A DNA stretch of 64,000 nucleotides. Source: Kaistella sp. 97-N-M2 (GTDB taxonomy: Bacteria > Bacteroidota > Bacteroidia > Flavobacteriales > Weeksellaceae). Position 1 is the stretch's first letter. Each line of letters starts with the position of its first letter. The notes under the pieces were generated by a model, which was not told the DNA's origin, did no database searches, and saw only the letters and a program-made list of their open reading frames with translations. The position numbers and the translations under genes were made by a program. The stretch covers positions 1,488,001 to 1,552,000 of the forward strand of contig NZ_CP090976.1 of assembly GCF_021513235.1 (NCBI RefSeq). The letters run 5' to 3'. Positions 36,031 to 45,406 of the stretch are shown one piece after another.

Positions 36031-38649
36031 ATGCAGATTTCAGAAAAATATAATCCTCAGGAAACAGAAAATAAATGGTACCAATACTGGCTGAAAAACA
36101 ACTATTTCCATTCCGAACCCAACGATAAACCGCCTTATACCATTGTAATTCCGCCACCAAACGTCACGGGAATTCTTCACATGGGTCACATGCTGAACAA
36201 CACCATTCAGGATGTATTAGTGCGACGCGCCAGAATGCAGGGTTTCAACGCCTGCTGGGTTCCCGGCACCGATCACGCATCCATTGCAACAGAAGCAAAA
36301 GTGGTGGCTAAACTGAAATCTGAAGGCATCAACAAAGCAGATCTTTCCCGCGAAGAATTCTTGAAACACGCATGGGACTGGACCGACAAATATGGCGGAA
36401 CAATCCTGGAACAGTTGAAAAAATTAGGCTGCTCTTGCGATTGGGAACGAACGCGCTTTACGCTGGAACCAAAACTTTCTTCCCAGGTTATAAAATCTTT
36501 TGTTGATCTATATAATAAAGGTCTTATCTACAGAGGTTACCGAATGGTCAACTGGGATCCGGAAGCCAAAACCAACATTTCCGATGAAGAGGTTATTTTC
36601 AAGGAGCAAAACGGTAAACTCTATTATTTAAAATATAAGATTGAAGGCACAGAAGAATTTCTTTCTGTTGCCACAACGCGCCCCGAAACTGTTTTCGGCG
36701 ATACGGCGGTTTGTATCAATCCCAATGACGAGCGTTACGCGCATTTACGCGGAAAAAATGTAATTGTTCCCATCGTTAATAGGGTAGTTCCAATTATTCA
36801 GGATGATTATGTGGATATCGAATTTGGAACCGGGGCGTTGAAAATTACACCGGCGCACGACACGAATGATTATGAAATCGGAAAGCGCCATCATTTGCAA
36901 ATGATCGATTCTTTGGATGATGATGCTAATTTGAATGAACACGGTTTGCACTACGCCGGAAAAAACAGATTCGACGTTCGGAAGCAGATCGCAAAAGAAT
37001 TGGAAGAAAAAGATCTTCTTCTAAAAGCAGAAGATTACGTTAATAAAGTCGGAACATCGGAAAGAACCGGTGCGGTGATCGAACCGAAAGTTTCGGTGCA
37101 GTGGTTTTTGAAAATGGCAGATATCGCAAAACCTGCTTTGGATGTCGTGATGAATGATGAGGTAAAATTTCACCCCGAAAAATTTAAAAACACTTATAAA
37201 CACTGGATGGAAAACATCCGCGACTGGAATATATCGCGCCAGCTTTGGTGGGGACAGCAAATCCCGGCTTTCTATTATGGAGACGGCGAAAACGATTTTG
37301 TGGTTGCCGAAACAATCGAAGAAGCGTTGGATTTAGCGAAAGAAAAGTCTCAAAACTCAAGTCTTCAAATCTCCAGTCTGCGTCAGGATGAGGATGCGCT
37401 CGACACGTGGTTTTCTTCCTGGTTATGGCCAATGTCGGTTTTTGATGGAATTACAGAGCCCGATAATAAGGAAATCAACTATTATTATCCAACGTCCGAT
37501 TTGGTAACCGCGCCCGATATTATTTTCTTTTGGGTCGCGCGTATGATCATGGCAGGTTTGGAATACCGAAATGAAGTTCCCTTCAAGAACGTTTATTTCA
37601 CCGGAATCGTTCGCGATAAACAGCGCCGTAAAATGTCGAAGCAGTTGGGGAATTCTCCGGATCCGATTGAACTCATAGAAAAATATGGTGCCGATGGCGT
37701 TCGTGTGGGAAGTTTACTGAGTTCCGCCGCCGGAAACGATCTGCTTTTCGACGAAGAATTAATGTTACAGGGCAGAAATTTCGCCACCAAAATCTGGAAC
37801 GCCTATAAATTAACGCAAGGCTGGCAGAAAGACGAAACCATCAAAGCCAACGGTTCCGATAAGCAGGCCATCGACTGGTTTGGAAACCAAATGGATAAAA
37901 CCATCGTCGAAATTGCCGATCAGTTCGAGAAATTCCGGATTTCCGACGCGCTGCATTTGCTTTATAAATTGATTTGGGACGATTTCTGTTCCTGGTATCT
38001 CGAAGCCGTTAAACCCAATTATGGCGAACCGATTTCGCAGGAAGTGTACGACCGAACCCTTGTCTGTTTCGAGGAATTAATGAAATTGCTGCATCCGTTT
38101 ATGCCTTTTTTAACGGAAGAATTATGGCAGAATATTGCGGAAAGAACCCCGAATAATGCGTTGGTGATCACGCAGCAGCGCAAAGGCGAAAGCTTTGATG
38201 CATCTGTTATTAAAAGTTTCGAAACCACAAAAGAATTAATTTCCGGTGTACGGAATTACCGGCAAAGCAAAGGGATTTCCCCACGCGAAGAAGTAGAAGT
38301 TTTCACAAACGCCCCGAAATTCGACAATGAAAATTTAGTAAAAAAACTTGCAAATATTTCTCAAATTCACTTTGAAGAAAAAACCGATAAACCCACTTTT
38401 TCTTTTCTTCTTGGTGGAACGGAAATTTCAATTCCTTTGAGTGAAAAACTCGACCTCGCGGAAGAAAAAGAAAAAACAGAAGAAGAAATTAAATATTTGA
38501 AAGGTTTCTTAATTTCCGTAGACAAAAAATTGTCCAACGAAAAATTTGTCGCCAACGCAAAACCCGAAGTAGTTGAGGTAGAACGCAAAAAACAGAAAGA
38601 CGCGCAGGAAAAAATTGTACTTCTGGAAGAAAAACTGAAGGCGCTTTAA
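36031..38649 (+). CDS. valS: Valyl-tRNA synthetase
   Basis: Charges tRNA-Val in the cytoplasm. The ATG at 36031 is preferred over an in-frame TTG at 36001, because the latter sits on the promoter element. The product has 872 residues. The class I signatures are HMGH in PPNVTGILHMGH and KMSKQ in RRKMSKQLGNSPDP. The editing domain (TTRPETVFGDTAV) and the anticodon-binding region follow, and the C-terminal coiled-coil arm is present (last 70 residues, rich in Glu and Lys). KMSKQ replaces KMSKS, a common Bacteroidota variant. Confidence 0.98.
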   Translation: MQISEKYNPQETENKWYQYWLKNNYFHSEPNDKPPYTIVIPPPNVTGILHMGHMLNNTIQDVLVRRARMQGFNACWVPGTDHASIATEAKVVAKLKSEGINKADLSREEFLKHAWDWTDKYGGTILEQLKKLGCSCDWERTRFTLEPKLSSQVIKSFVDLYNKGLIYRGYRMVNWDPEAKTNISDEEVIFKEQNGKLYYLKYKIEGTEEFLSVATTRPETVFGDTAVCINPNDERYAHLRGKNVIVPIVNRVVPIIQDDYVDIEFGTGALKITPAHDTNDYEIGKRHHLQMIDSLDDDANLNEHGLHYAGKNRFDVRKQIAKELEEKDLLLKAEDYVNKVGTSERTGAVIEPKVSVQWFLKMADIAKPALDVVMNDEVKFHPEKFKNTYKHWMENIRDWNISRQLWWGQQIPAFYYGDGENDFVVAETIEEALDLAKEKSQNSSLQISSLRQDEDALDTWFSSWLWPMSVFDGITEPDNKEINYYYPTSDLVTAPDIIFFWVARMIMAGLEYRNEVPFKNVYFTGIVRDKQRRKMSKQLGNSPDPIELIEKYGADGVRVGSLLSSAAGNDLLFDEELMLQGRNFATKIWNAYKLTQGWQKDETIKANGSDKQAIDWFGNQMDKTIVEIADQFEKFRISDALHLLYKLIWDDFCSWYLEAVKPNYGEPISQEVYDRTLVCFEELMKLLHPFMPFLTEELWQNIAERTPNNALVITQQRKGESFDASVIKSFETTKELISGVRNYRQSKGISPREEVEVFTNAPKFDNENLVKKLANISQIHFEEKTDKPTFSFLLGGTEISIPLSEKLDLAEEKEKTEEEIKYLKGFLISVDKKLSNEKFVANAKPEVVEVERKKQKDAQEKIVLLEEKLKAL

Positions 38650-38673
38650 ACGCACAAAATATCAAAATTCGAA

Positions 38674-38713
38674 AAAAAAGGCTCCGAAAAACAATGTTTT
38701 TGTAGCCTTTTTT
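38674..38713 (+). terminator. Terminator after valS
   Basis: AAAAAAGGCT at 38674-38683 pairs with AGCCTTTTTT at 38704-38713, with an inner AAAAAC/GTTTTT helix. Confidence 0.85.
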
Positions 38714-38741
38714 CAATTATCTTTACTTTTTGAACACTCCT

Positions 38742-39380
38742 ATGGAACACCTGGAAAATATTAAAAAACTTTTTAGCAAAAACTTTGTCGAAAATCCTTT
38801 GATCGAAACTTTCGAAGCCGGAAAAATAATTCTTCCCACCGGAAGATTAATCGCCTGCGATCCTTTGATTACAAATGATATGAAGGAATTCAAAATCCAT
38901 TTTCCGCAGGGTGAATTTCCTGTTTTGGTGCACAAAGAACGGGACAGCAACTGTATCGCTTATGTAGAAGTTGTTTTCGGCGAGGAGGAAATTGTAGAAT
39001 GGAAACTGGCCACCACGGAAGATCAAAATATTGAAGAATTGAAAGGCGAAGAAATTTTCGGTTATCCCGTCGAAAGTGGCATGGGCTGTCTGATGGATTT
39101 CGAAACGCAGGATTGCCTCAATCATCTGGAAAAAAGATTGTTTCATCGGAAAGGTGCCGAATTCATGGGTATTTACGAAGAGTTTTTTCACGATCATTTT
39201 TTTGATGAAAACGGCGCAATCGATCAGTTTGCCTTTTTGAAACCCGATGAAGAGAAACCCGGAAATTTATTTGCCTTTGAAACCGGTTATGGCGAAGGTT
39301 TTTATGCCAGTTACATCGGTTTTGGCATCGACAATCAGCCCATAAAATTACTGACAGAATTTATTGAAATCGGAAGTTAA
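38742..39380 (+). CDS. DUF4241 domain protein
   Basis: The ATG at 38742 gives 212 residues; an earlier TTG in frame is unlikely. Family motifs are GRLIACDPL near residue 40, FPQGEFPVLVH, the WKLATTEDQN region, YPVESGMGCLMDF, and the ending FETGYGEGFYASYIGFG. DUF4241 proteins are cytosolic, often linked to immunity or toxin-type gene sets elsewhere, but nothing here supports such a role. It lies alone between valS and the ribokinase-like gene. Confidence 0.88.
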   Translation: MEHLENIKKLFSKNFVENPLIETFEAGKIILPTGRLIACDPLITNDMKEFKIHFPQGEFPVLVHKERDSNCIAYVEVVFGEEEIVEWKLATTEDQNIEELKGEEIFGYPVESGMGCLMDFETQDCLNHLEKRLFHRKGAEFMGIYEEFFHDHFFDENGAIDQFAFLKPDEEKPGNLFAFETGYGEGFYASYIGFGIDNQPIKLLTEFIEIGS

Positions 39381-39418
39381 TTAAAGTTAAAAAATTTTTC
39401 GGTCTCTAATTAAAAGGA

Positions 39419-39426
39419 TAAATTTG
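39419..39426 (+). promoter_or_regulatory. Candidate -7 promoter element upstream of the ribokinase-like gene
   Basis: TAAATTTG matches TAnnTTTG exactly, 85 bases before the ATG at 39511. A GC-rich hairpin (about 39445-39465) lies between. Confidence 0.35.
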
Positions 39427-39510
39427 TTCAGCAACAATCCCCGAAGGCGCGATTTTTCGCGTCTTTGTATTTAGACGAAAATAGTAATAAAGCCAAAACC
39501 TTTAGAAATA

Positions 39511-40404
39511 ATGAATATCACTTCGGAGCAACCCAAAATTATTGTGGTAGGCAGTTCCAGCATCGATTTGGTGCTGAATACGGAACATCTTCCAAAACCC
39601 AATGAAACCGTGATGGCAGAGAAATCCGAAAGTTTTTTTGGGGGTAAAGGTGCAAACCAGGCCGTTGGCACGGCGCGTCTGGGCGCAAGTGTGTATTTTA
39701 TCGGCTGTGTGGGTATGGATCCTTACGGCCAGCAAATCCTTCGGAACCTGGTTGATGAAGGTGTGAACGTTGGTTACGTGGCCGAAAACGAAGAAACGGC
39801 AACAGGAACCGCGTATGTAACTTCCGCGCACGGCGTCAATACAATTGTTGTCGTGCCCGCGTCGAATTACTGCATGACGGTTTCGCACGTGTCTGAGGCG
39901 GAAAAACTTTTTCCGACAGTCGATCTTGTTCTTATTCAGTTGGAAATTCCCATGGAAGTGGTGGATTTCACGTTTGATTTGGCGCTGAACAACGGCAAAA
40001 AAGTGGGTATTTACGCTTCACCGGCAAAAAAACTCTCGCCGAAAATTATTCAGAACGCCAGCTTTATCGTTGCAAAAAGCAACGAACTTTCCATTGTTTT
40101 TGGCGACGAACAGCGCGAGGATATCCTCAGAAAATATCCGAATAAACTTTTTGTGCGCGACGATTCCAATTCCACCACCTATTTCAACGGCTCGGAAATG
40201 AAATATTACCGCAACGATCACGATTCTATGCTGCACAAAATGGGAATGGGCGATGCTTTTACGTCGGGTTTCGCGGTAGCTTTGTGCCATGGCAATTCGG
40301 TGGACGAATGCGTACAATTTGGCAATGATGTTTCGCTGAAAGTTGCAAAAAACCGCGGGTCGCAAAGTGGTTTGCCGTTTCTAAAGGATTTCTCACCGGA
40401 ATAA
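39511..40404 (+). CDS. rbsK: Ribokinase (PfkB family)
   Basis: Phosphorylates ribose, or a related sugar, with ATP. The 297 residues have the PfkB signatures: the N-terminal GGKGANQAVGTARLG, the substrate-binding region GCVGMDPYGQQIL, and the C-terminal MGMGDAFTSGFA with the catalytic Asp. AVGTA and GGKGANQA favour ribokinase over adenosine or fructose kinases. No transporter or deoxyribose genes flank it, so the substrate is not fixed by context. Confidence 0.85.
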   Translation: MNITSEQPKIIVVGSSSIDLVLNTEHLPKPNETVMAEKSESFFGGKGANQAVGTARLGASVYFIGCVGMDPYGQQILRNLVDEGVNVGYVAENEETATGTAYVTSAHGVNTIVVVPASNYCMTVSHVSEAEKLFPTVDLVLIQLEIPMEVVDFTFDLALNNGKKVGIYASPAKKLSPKIIQNASFIVAKSNELSIVFGDEQREDILRKYPNKLFVRDDSNSTTYFNGSEMKYYRNDHDSMLHKMGMGDAFTSGFAVALCHGNSVDECVQFGNDVSLKVAKNRGSQSGLPFLKDFSPE

Positions 40405-40506
40405 TTCCTATTTTCCACATATCGAAATTTCGCACCGGTTATACAAAATCTCTTATTTTTAAAGCATAGTTTTCTCTGTTTTTATTTTGGAGGAAACTGA
40501 TCTAGA

Positions 40507-41349
40507 ATGCAAGAATTATTTCTAAAAACTTCCGGTCCCGCTTCCATCGCAGTTAAAATTTTTGAACCTCAAATTTCAAAGCAAAAATTGCTGCTCATCA
40601 ATTCCGCCACGGGCGTTAAACAGCAAATCTATTTTTCTTTTGCTAAATATTTTGCCGAAAACGGCTTCACTGTTATTACCTACGATTACCGCGGCATCGG
40701 CGAATCCAAGCCGAAGCAAATGAAAGGTTTTAAAGCATCCATGAGAAGTTGGGGTACCGAAGATTTTAAAGCACTCACGGATTTTATTCAGGAAAACTAT
40801 CAAAATCATCAAAAATATTGCGTAGGACATTCCGTTGGCGCTTTAATACTCGGAATGAATGAAGATGCTTTGATTTTTGAGAAATTTATTTTCGTGGCCA
40901 CGCAGGATGCATTTGTGGGAAATCTCAATTTTAAAGTTGCGGCGACCGCGGTGTTGGGTTTCGGACTTGCCGTTCCGCTGACGAATCTTTTATTTGGATA
41001 TTTTCCCGCACACCGCTTTGGTTTAGGCGAATCTTTACCAAAAGGGGTTGCCTGCGATTGGCGGACTTTAATTTTAAATAAAAAATCGACGAGTCGACTT
41101 TATGAAAAAATTGAAAATGATTATTCGAAAAATTTAAGGCAGAAAACATTCATCGTGTATGCCGAAGACGATCCTTGGGTGACGATGAAAGGCATGGAAA
41201 GTCTTATGAACAGTGTGTATCCGAATGCGAAGAAAACCTATCGCGAAATTAAAACTGCAGAATCTCCAAAAAAGGAAATCGGCCACATTAATTTTTTCCG
41301 CAGTTTTAATAAAGCGTTGTGGAAAATTGTTTTAGCCGAAATTCAATAA
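40507..41349 (+). CDS. Alpha/beta hydrolase
   Basis: A 280-residue cytosolic protein with the alpha/beta-hydrolase fold. TYDYRGIGES gives the usual strand-turn before the nucleophile, and GHSVGALILG is the nucleophile elbow (Gly-His-Ser-Val-Gly), so Ser is the nucleophile. The acid is probably in VYAEDDPWV and the histidine in GHINFF near the C-terminus. It lacks a signal peptide. The substrate is unknown. Confidence 0.85.
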   Translation: MQELFLKTSGPASIAVKIFEPQISKQKLLLINSATGVKQQIYFSFAKYFAENGFTVITYDYRGIGESKPKQMKGFKASMRSWGTEDFKALTDFIQENYQNHQKYCVGHSVGALILGMNEDALIFEKFIFVATQDAFVGNLNFKVAATAVLGFGLAVPLTNLLFGYFPAHRFGLGESLPKGVACDWRTLILNKKSTSRLYEKIENDYSKNLRQKTFIVYAEDDPWVTMKGMESLMNSVYPNAKKTYREIKTAESPKKEIGHINFFRSFNKALWKIVLAEIQ

Positions 41350-41378
41350 TAAAAAAAGGGACCGTTTTTCGCGATCCC
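41350..41378 (-). terminator. Terminator after the sigma-linked membrane protein gene
   Basis: GGGACCG (41358-41364) and CGATCCC (41372-41378) pair with one mismatch, and the minus strand then reads TTTTTTT. Confidence 0.65.
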
Positions 41379-41389
41379 ACTTTTTGGTT

Positions 41390-41983
41390 TTAATGAAACT
41401 GATTTTCCAGACTTTTCAGTTCGGCAATAATACAATTGATGCGTGCATCCTCTTTTTTGAGGCTTTTTCTGCCGAGATAGAAATACGCAAAAAGCATCCA
41501 GGCGTAGGTAACGACGAAGGCCAAAATCATCTTCCAAAGATCCACGTTTTTCAGGATTTCTAAAAAATAGACGCCCAGACTTACTGCCAGAAGCAGGAAA
41601 TAAACGGGCATATTCCAACGCCTTTGTTTCAGCTGAAAGATGCGAAAGTTTTGCCACTGTTTCAAATGTGTGGCCGGAGTTTGAATTTCGTCAATTGCTG
41701 AAATTTTTCCGGCGGTGAAAAGCATCAGAACAGCCTGCAGAAAGCAGATGGCGCTGAGCGCAATCATTGCGGAAATCACCGCGGTCGTTTTAAGCGGCGC
41801 GTCCAGATAGGTCATGGTTACAAGGATAATAGTTCCGGTAATAAAAAGCATAATCGCTCCTTTGATATACGTATTTTTCATTTTGTTTCGGTTGTTTTTA
41901 ATTTTTAAAAAGTCTGTCTTGTTGGTGGGCACTTGGGTTTCCGAGTGTTTCCAAAGATTCTCCAGGTCGCTAAATTCTTCCAT
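41390..41983 (-). CDS. Membrane protein encoded with an ECF sigma factor
   Basis: A 197-residue protein with a soluble N-terminal part (about 40 residues, MEEFSDLENLWKHSE...) and four hydrophobic segments at about 41-61, 67-91, 123-142 and 147-167. The start overlaps the sigma-factor gene by 14 bases, so the two are co-translated. No anti-sigma zinc motif (HxxxCxxC) is visible; a role as anti-sigma partner is an inference from gene order and topology. Confidence 0.72.
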   Translation of the reverse strand: MEEFSDLENLWKHSETQVPTNKTDFLKIKNNRNKMKNTYIKGAIMLFITGTIILVTMTYLDAPLKTTAVISAMIALSAICFLQAVLMLFTAGKISAIDEIQTPATHLKQWQNFRIFQLKQRRWNMPVYFLLLAVSLGVYFLEILKNVDLWKMILAFVVTYAWMLFAYFYLGRKSLKKEDARINCIIAELKSLENQFH

Positions 41984-42455
41984 GATTGGTGTAAATTTCT
42001 TTGAGTTCTTTTTTAATTCGGTGGATTTTTACACGCAGATTATTTTCGGTAATTCCGGTTATTTCTGCGATTTCTTCGTAGGATTTTTCTTCTAAAACCA
42101 GCGTGATGATGATTCTTTCGTTCTCCTTAAGTTTGCTGATGGATTCGTACAAAAGATTAATTTCTTTCGTCGAATCGTGGCTTTCTTCGTGCACGAGTCT
42201 GGCTAAGATTTCCTCGGAATGATCACTCTTCTTCGTCTGCTTTTTGATTCCGGTTAAGCACGTGTTAATCGCGATTCTATAAATCCAGGTTCCAATTTTG
42301 CTTTCATTGCGGAATTTGGGTAAACTGTTCCAGACCGCGATCCAGGTTTCCTGATGAAGGTCGTCCGCGAAAAGCCGGTCGCCAGAGTAACTCAGGCAAA
42401 GTTTGTAAATCCTTGGCGAAAACTCCTTGTAGAGTTCTTCAAATGTGGAATTCAT
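41970..42455 (-). CDS. ECF-type RNA polymerase sigma factor
   Basis: Directs RNA polymerase to a set of target promoters. The ATG at 42455 gives 161 residues; an earlier TTG is less likely. Region 2 is seen as ADDLHQETWIAVWNSLPKF with FRNESKIGTWIYRIAINTCL, and region 4 as YEEIAEITGITENNLRVKIHRIKKEL, a helix-turn-helix. The product has no N-terminal extension, as expected for ECF factors. It is followed by the membrane protein gene at 41390. Confidence 0.9.
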   Translation of the reverse strand: MNSTFEELYKEFSPRIYKLCLSYSGDRLFADDLHQETWIAVWNSLPKFRNESKIGTWIYRIAINTCLTGIKKQTKKSDHSEEILARLVHEESHDSTKEINLLYESISKLKENERIIITLVLEEKSYEEIAEITGITENNLRVKIHRIKKELKEIYTNHGRI

Positions 42456-42702
42456 TGGGAACAAGAATTTTTGCGCGGAAAGTTATGGTGTTTCTGTTTT
42501 TTAAATTTTTCATTCGCGTTGAATTTTTAAAATTATTGAATTTAACTTTTAGAATATTCTGCTCATTGGATGCTTCAACCCGAAAATTATTACAAAAAAA
42601 ATTAAAAAAAATTAAAATTACATACCGCCGGGAACGACGTTTGGACAGATGCCGGCTTCGAAGTCTAATAAAATCCTTAAATTTACGTCAAGCATCAATC
42701 TA

Positions 42703-43272
42703 ATGAAAATATATACGAAAACCGGCGACAAAGGCGAAACCGCGCTCTACGGCGGAACGCGCGTGTCGAAAGCGTCGTCGCGCGTCGAATCTTACGGAAC
42801 CATCGATGAACTGAATTCTTTTATCGGTTTTGCGAAATGCGAAATTACGGACACGACAATTTTAACGCAACTTAAAAAGATTCAGTTTGATCTTTTTACG
42901 GTGGGTTCGGAATCTGCGACGCCAACGGAAAAACTGACGTTAGCCAACGGAAAATCGCGCCTGGCTTTGATGATTTCCGAAGTGGAGATTGAAGACCTCG
43001 AAAAATGGATGGATGATTTTGAAAAAGAATTAAAACCGCTTCAATACTTTATTCTTCCGGGTGGCGGAAGGGCCGCGACATCGCTTCATATTTGCCGAAC
43101 CGTCTGCCGACGCGCGGAACGCAGTTTGGTTTTCCTCAACGAATCGGAGGAAGTTCGTCCGGAACTCATCAAGTATCTTAATCGGCTTTCGGATTATCTT
43201 TTTGTTTTGGCGCGCTACGTTTCGCACTTAAATAATGAAGCGGAAGAATACTGGAATCCCAATGCTCGGTAA
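42703..43272 (+). CDS. ATP:cob(I)alamin adenosyltransferase, PduO type
   Basis: Transfers the adenosyl group of ATP to cob(I)alamin to make coenzyme B12. The ATG at 42703 gives 189 residues, starting MKIYTKTGDKGETALYGG, the classic PduO N-terminus. Further motifs are VESYGTIDELNSFIG, ILPGGGRAATSLHICR and CRRAERSLV with the conserved Arg and Glu residues. It overlaps the thiamine pyrophosphokinase gene by 11 bases. Confidence 0.95.
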   Translation: MKIYTKTGDKGETALYGGTRVSKASSRVESYGTIDELNSFIGFAKCEITDTTILTQLKKIQFDLFTVGSESATPTEKLTLANGKSRLALMISEVEIEDLEKWMDDFEKELKPLQYFILPGGGRAATSLHICRTVCRRAERSLVFLNESEEVRPELIKYLNRLSDYLFVLARYVSHLNNEAEEYWNPNAR

Positions 43273-43882
43273 AGCGCTTCTTTTCATCAACGGAATTCCG
43301 CCCATCAACCTTCCCGAAACCGACGGTTATTCACTCATCGCCTGTTCCGACGGGGCGTTTCATTATTTGAAAGACAAAAATTTTCCGCTCGAAAAACTCG
43401 ATTTTATCTCCGGCGATTTCGATTCGCATTCGGGCAGGGATGAAAGCATCTACGCAGAAAAATTCATTTACACCCCGGATCAAAATAAAACCGATTTCCA
43501 GAAATCACTGGAAATCATTGCCGAGCGCGGTTTTGCAAAAGTTAATATTTATGGCGGAAGTGGTGGCGAAATGGATCATTTTCTCGGAAATCTTACGGTA
43601 GCCTATCTTTTTAAAGATAAAATGAACCTCACTTTTTTTGATGAATATTCCACCTATTTTTTCGCGCCGAAAGAACTCGTTTTAGAGCAGGCGAAAGGAA
43701 AAACAATTTCTCTTTATCCCTTTCCGGTTGCCGGAAATATTGTTACAAAAGGCTTAAAATGGCCTTTGCATCATGAAAATTTAGAAGCCACACACCGGAT
43801 CGGAACGCGTAATATTGCTAATGATGAAAAGGTCGAAATTCGGTTTGATTCCGGTGATCTTGTGGTTTTTGTGTCGAATTAA
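43262..43882 (+). CDS. Thiamine pyrophosphokinase
   Basis: Converts thiamine and ATP to thiamine pyrophosphate. The start at 43262 (MLGKALLFING) gives 206 residues and overlaps the upstream gene by 11 bases. Characteristic segments are ACSDGAFHYL, ISGDFDSH, TPDQNKTDFQKSLEI with the catalytic Asp and Lys, YGGSGGEMDHFLGNL, and the C-terminal TKGLKWPLHHENL. The shared transcript with the cobalamin gene links two cofactor steps. Confidence 0.9.
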   Translation: MLGKALLFINGIPPINLPETDGYSLIACSDGAFHYLKDKNFPLEKLDFISGDFDSHSGRDESIYAEKFIYTPDQNKTDFQKSLEIIAERGFAKVNIYGGSGGEMDHFLGNLTVAYLFKDKMNLTFFDEYSTYFFAPKELVLEQAKGKTISLYPFPVAGNIVTKGLKWPLHHENLEATHRIGTRNIANDEKVEIRFDSGDLVVFVSN

Positions 43883-44014
43883 ATTGATTCCGAAGCGATC
43901 TTCGCATTATACCGTAGCAAATGACGGATGCAGAAGTTTGGCGAAATAGCAGGCGTAAAACCACTTTTTTTTCTCAAATTTGCACTTCAAACCTTATAAA
44001 TACTATTCCTTAAA

Positions 44015-45406
44015 ATGAAAATTAAATATTCAGAGCTCATCGACCAAACCCTGTATTTCCCCACCGAAGAATTTAACGTTGCGGAAAATACGTTGCAGTT
44101 TCACGATATTCCTTTGCTGGAGGTGATCGAACAGTTTGGTACGCCTTTGAAATTTAATTATCTGCCCAAAATTTCGATGAATATTCAGCGCGCAAAAGGC
44201 TGGTTTAAAGAAGCGATCGAAAAACACGATTACAAAAAAGGTTATAAATACTGCTACTGCACGAAATCGAGTCAGTTTGCCTTTGTGGTGGAAGAGGCGT
44301 TGAAAAACGATATTTCCCTGGAAACTTCCTCTGCCTATGATATGGATATTGTAAAGGCGCTTTATGAAAAAGGAAAATACGGAAAGGATGTTGAGGTGAT
44401 TTGCAACGGTTTCAAAACCGACGATTATCTGGCAAAAATCTCAGATCTCATTAATAACGGTTTCCAAAATATTATTCCCGTCCTCGATAATTACCGCGAA
44501 CTCGATAAGCTCACCGAAAGCATTGATACCACGTTTAATATCGGAATCAGGATTGCGTCGGAAGAAGAGCCAAAATTTGAATTTTATACGTCCAGATTAG
44601 GAATCGGGTACAAAGACATCATTCCTTACTACAGCCAGAAAATTGCAGAACATCCGAATGCAAGGCTCAAAATGTTGCATTTTTTCATCAACACCGGAAT
44701 TAAAGACACAGCGTATTACTGGAACGAACTTTATAAATGTCTGCGTGTTTACGCGCGTCTGAAAAAGATCGCACCCGAAGTGGATTCCCTCAATATTGGC
44801 GGCGGTTTTCCCATTAAAACCTCTTTAAATTTCGATTATGATTACCAGTATATGGTGAACGAGATCGTTTCTCAGATTAAAAAATTCTGTGAAGAAGAAG
44901 GCGTAGAAGAGCCGAATATCTATACCGAATTTGGTAGTTTCACAGTGGGCGAAAGTGGCGGTCATCTGTATAAGATCATCTCGCAAAAACGCCAGAACGA
45001 CCGCGAAAAGTGGAACATGATCGACTCCTCATTTATGACCACACTGCCCGATACGTGGGCGATTTCGCGCAAATTTATCATGTTGCCCCTCAACCGCTGG
45101 GAAGATACTTATGAGCGCGTTTTCCTTGGCGGACTTACGTGCGACTCCGACGATTATTACAATTCCGAGCAGCATACGAATGCCATTTATCTGCCCGTTT
45201 TCAGCGAAACCAAACCTTTATACATCGGTTTTTTCCACACGGGCGCCTATCAGGAGACCATTGGTGGGTACGGTGGCGTTCATCACTGTTTGATGCCGCA
45301 GCCGAAACATATTTTGATCGATAAAGATGACGAAGGAAATTTTACGTATAAAGTGTTCCGCGAGGAGCAGAAAGCGGAGGAAGTCTTGAAAATTCTCGGC
45401 TATTAG
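44015..45406 (+). CDS. speA: Arginine decarboxylase
   Basis: Converts arginine to agmatine; together with speB at 46361 this yields putrescine. The 463 residues have a PLP-dependent alanine-racemase fold: KYCYCTKSSQF with the PLP Lys, LNIGGGFPI, EFGSFTVGESGGHLY, and the C-terminal LGGLTCDSDDYY plus GAYQETIGGYGG. It is shorter than the Escherichia coli SpeA, which is usual for the Bacteroidota form. A terminator follows at 45423. A HAD phosphatase frame from the other strand overlaps its 3' end. Confidence 0.93.
   Translation: MKIKYSELIDQTLYFPTEEFNVAENTLQFHDIPLLEVIEQFGTPLKFNYLPKISMNIQRAKGWFKEAIEKHDYKKGYKYCYCTKSSQFAFVVEEALKNDISLETSSAYDMDIVKALYEKGKYGKDVEVICNGFKTDDYLAKISDLINNGFQNIIPVLDNYRELDKLTESIDTTFNIGIRIASEEEPKFEFYTSRLGIGYKDIIPYYSQKIAEHPNARLKMLHFFINTGIKDTAYYWNELYKCLRVYARLKKIAPEVDSLNIGGGFPIKTSLNFDYDYQYMVNEIVSQIKKFCEEEGVEEPNIYTEFGSFTVGESGGHLYKIISQKRQNDREKWNMIDSSFMTTLPDTWAISRKFIMLPLNRWEDTYERVFLGGLTCDSDDYYNSEQHTNAIYLPVFSETKPLYIGFFHTGAYQETIGGYGGVHHCLMPQPKHILIDKDDEGNFTYKVFREEQKAEEVLKILGY

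Noticed and set aside
38730-38741. TTG start for the DUF4241 gene
   Set aside because: An ATG four codons later is better and agrees with family length.
38742-39380. DUF4241 as part of a toxin-immunity locus
   Set aside because: Neighbours are valS and a ribokinase; there is no toxin, Rhs or effector-like gene nearby.
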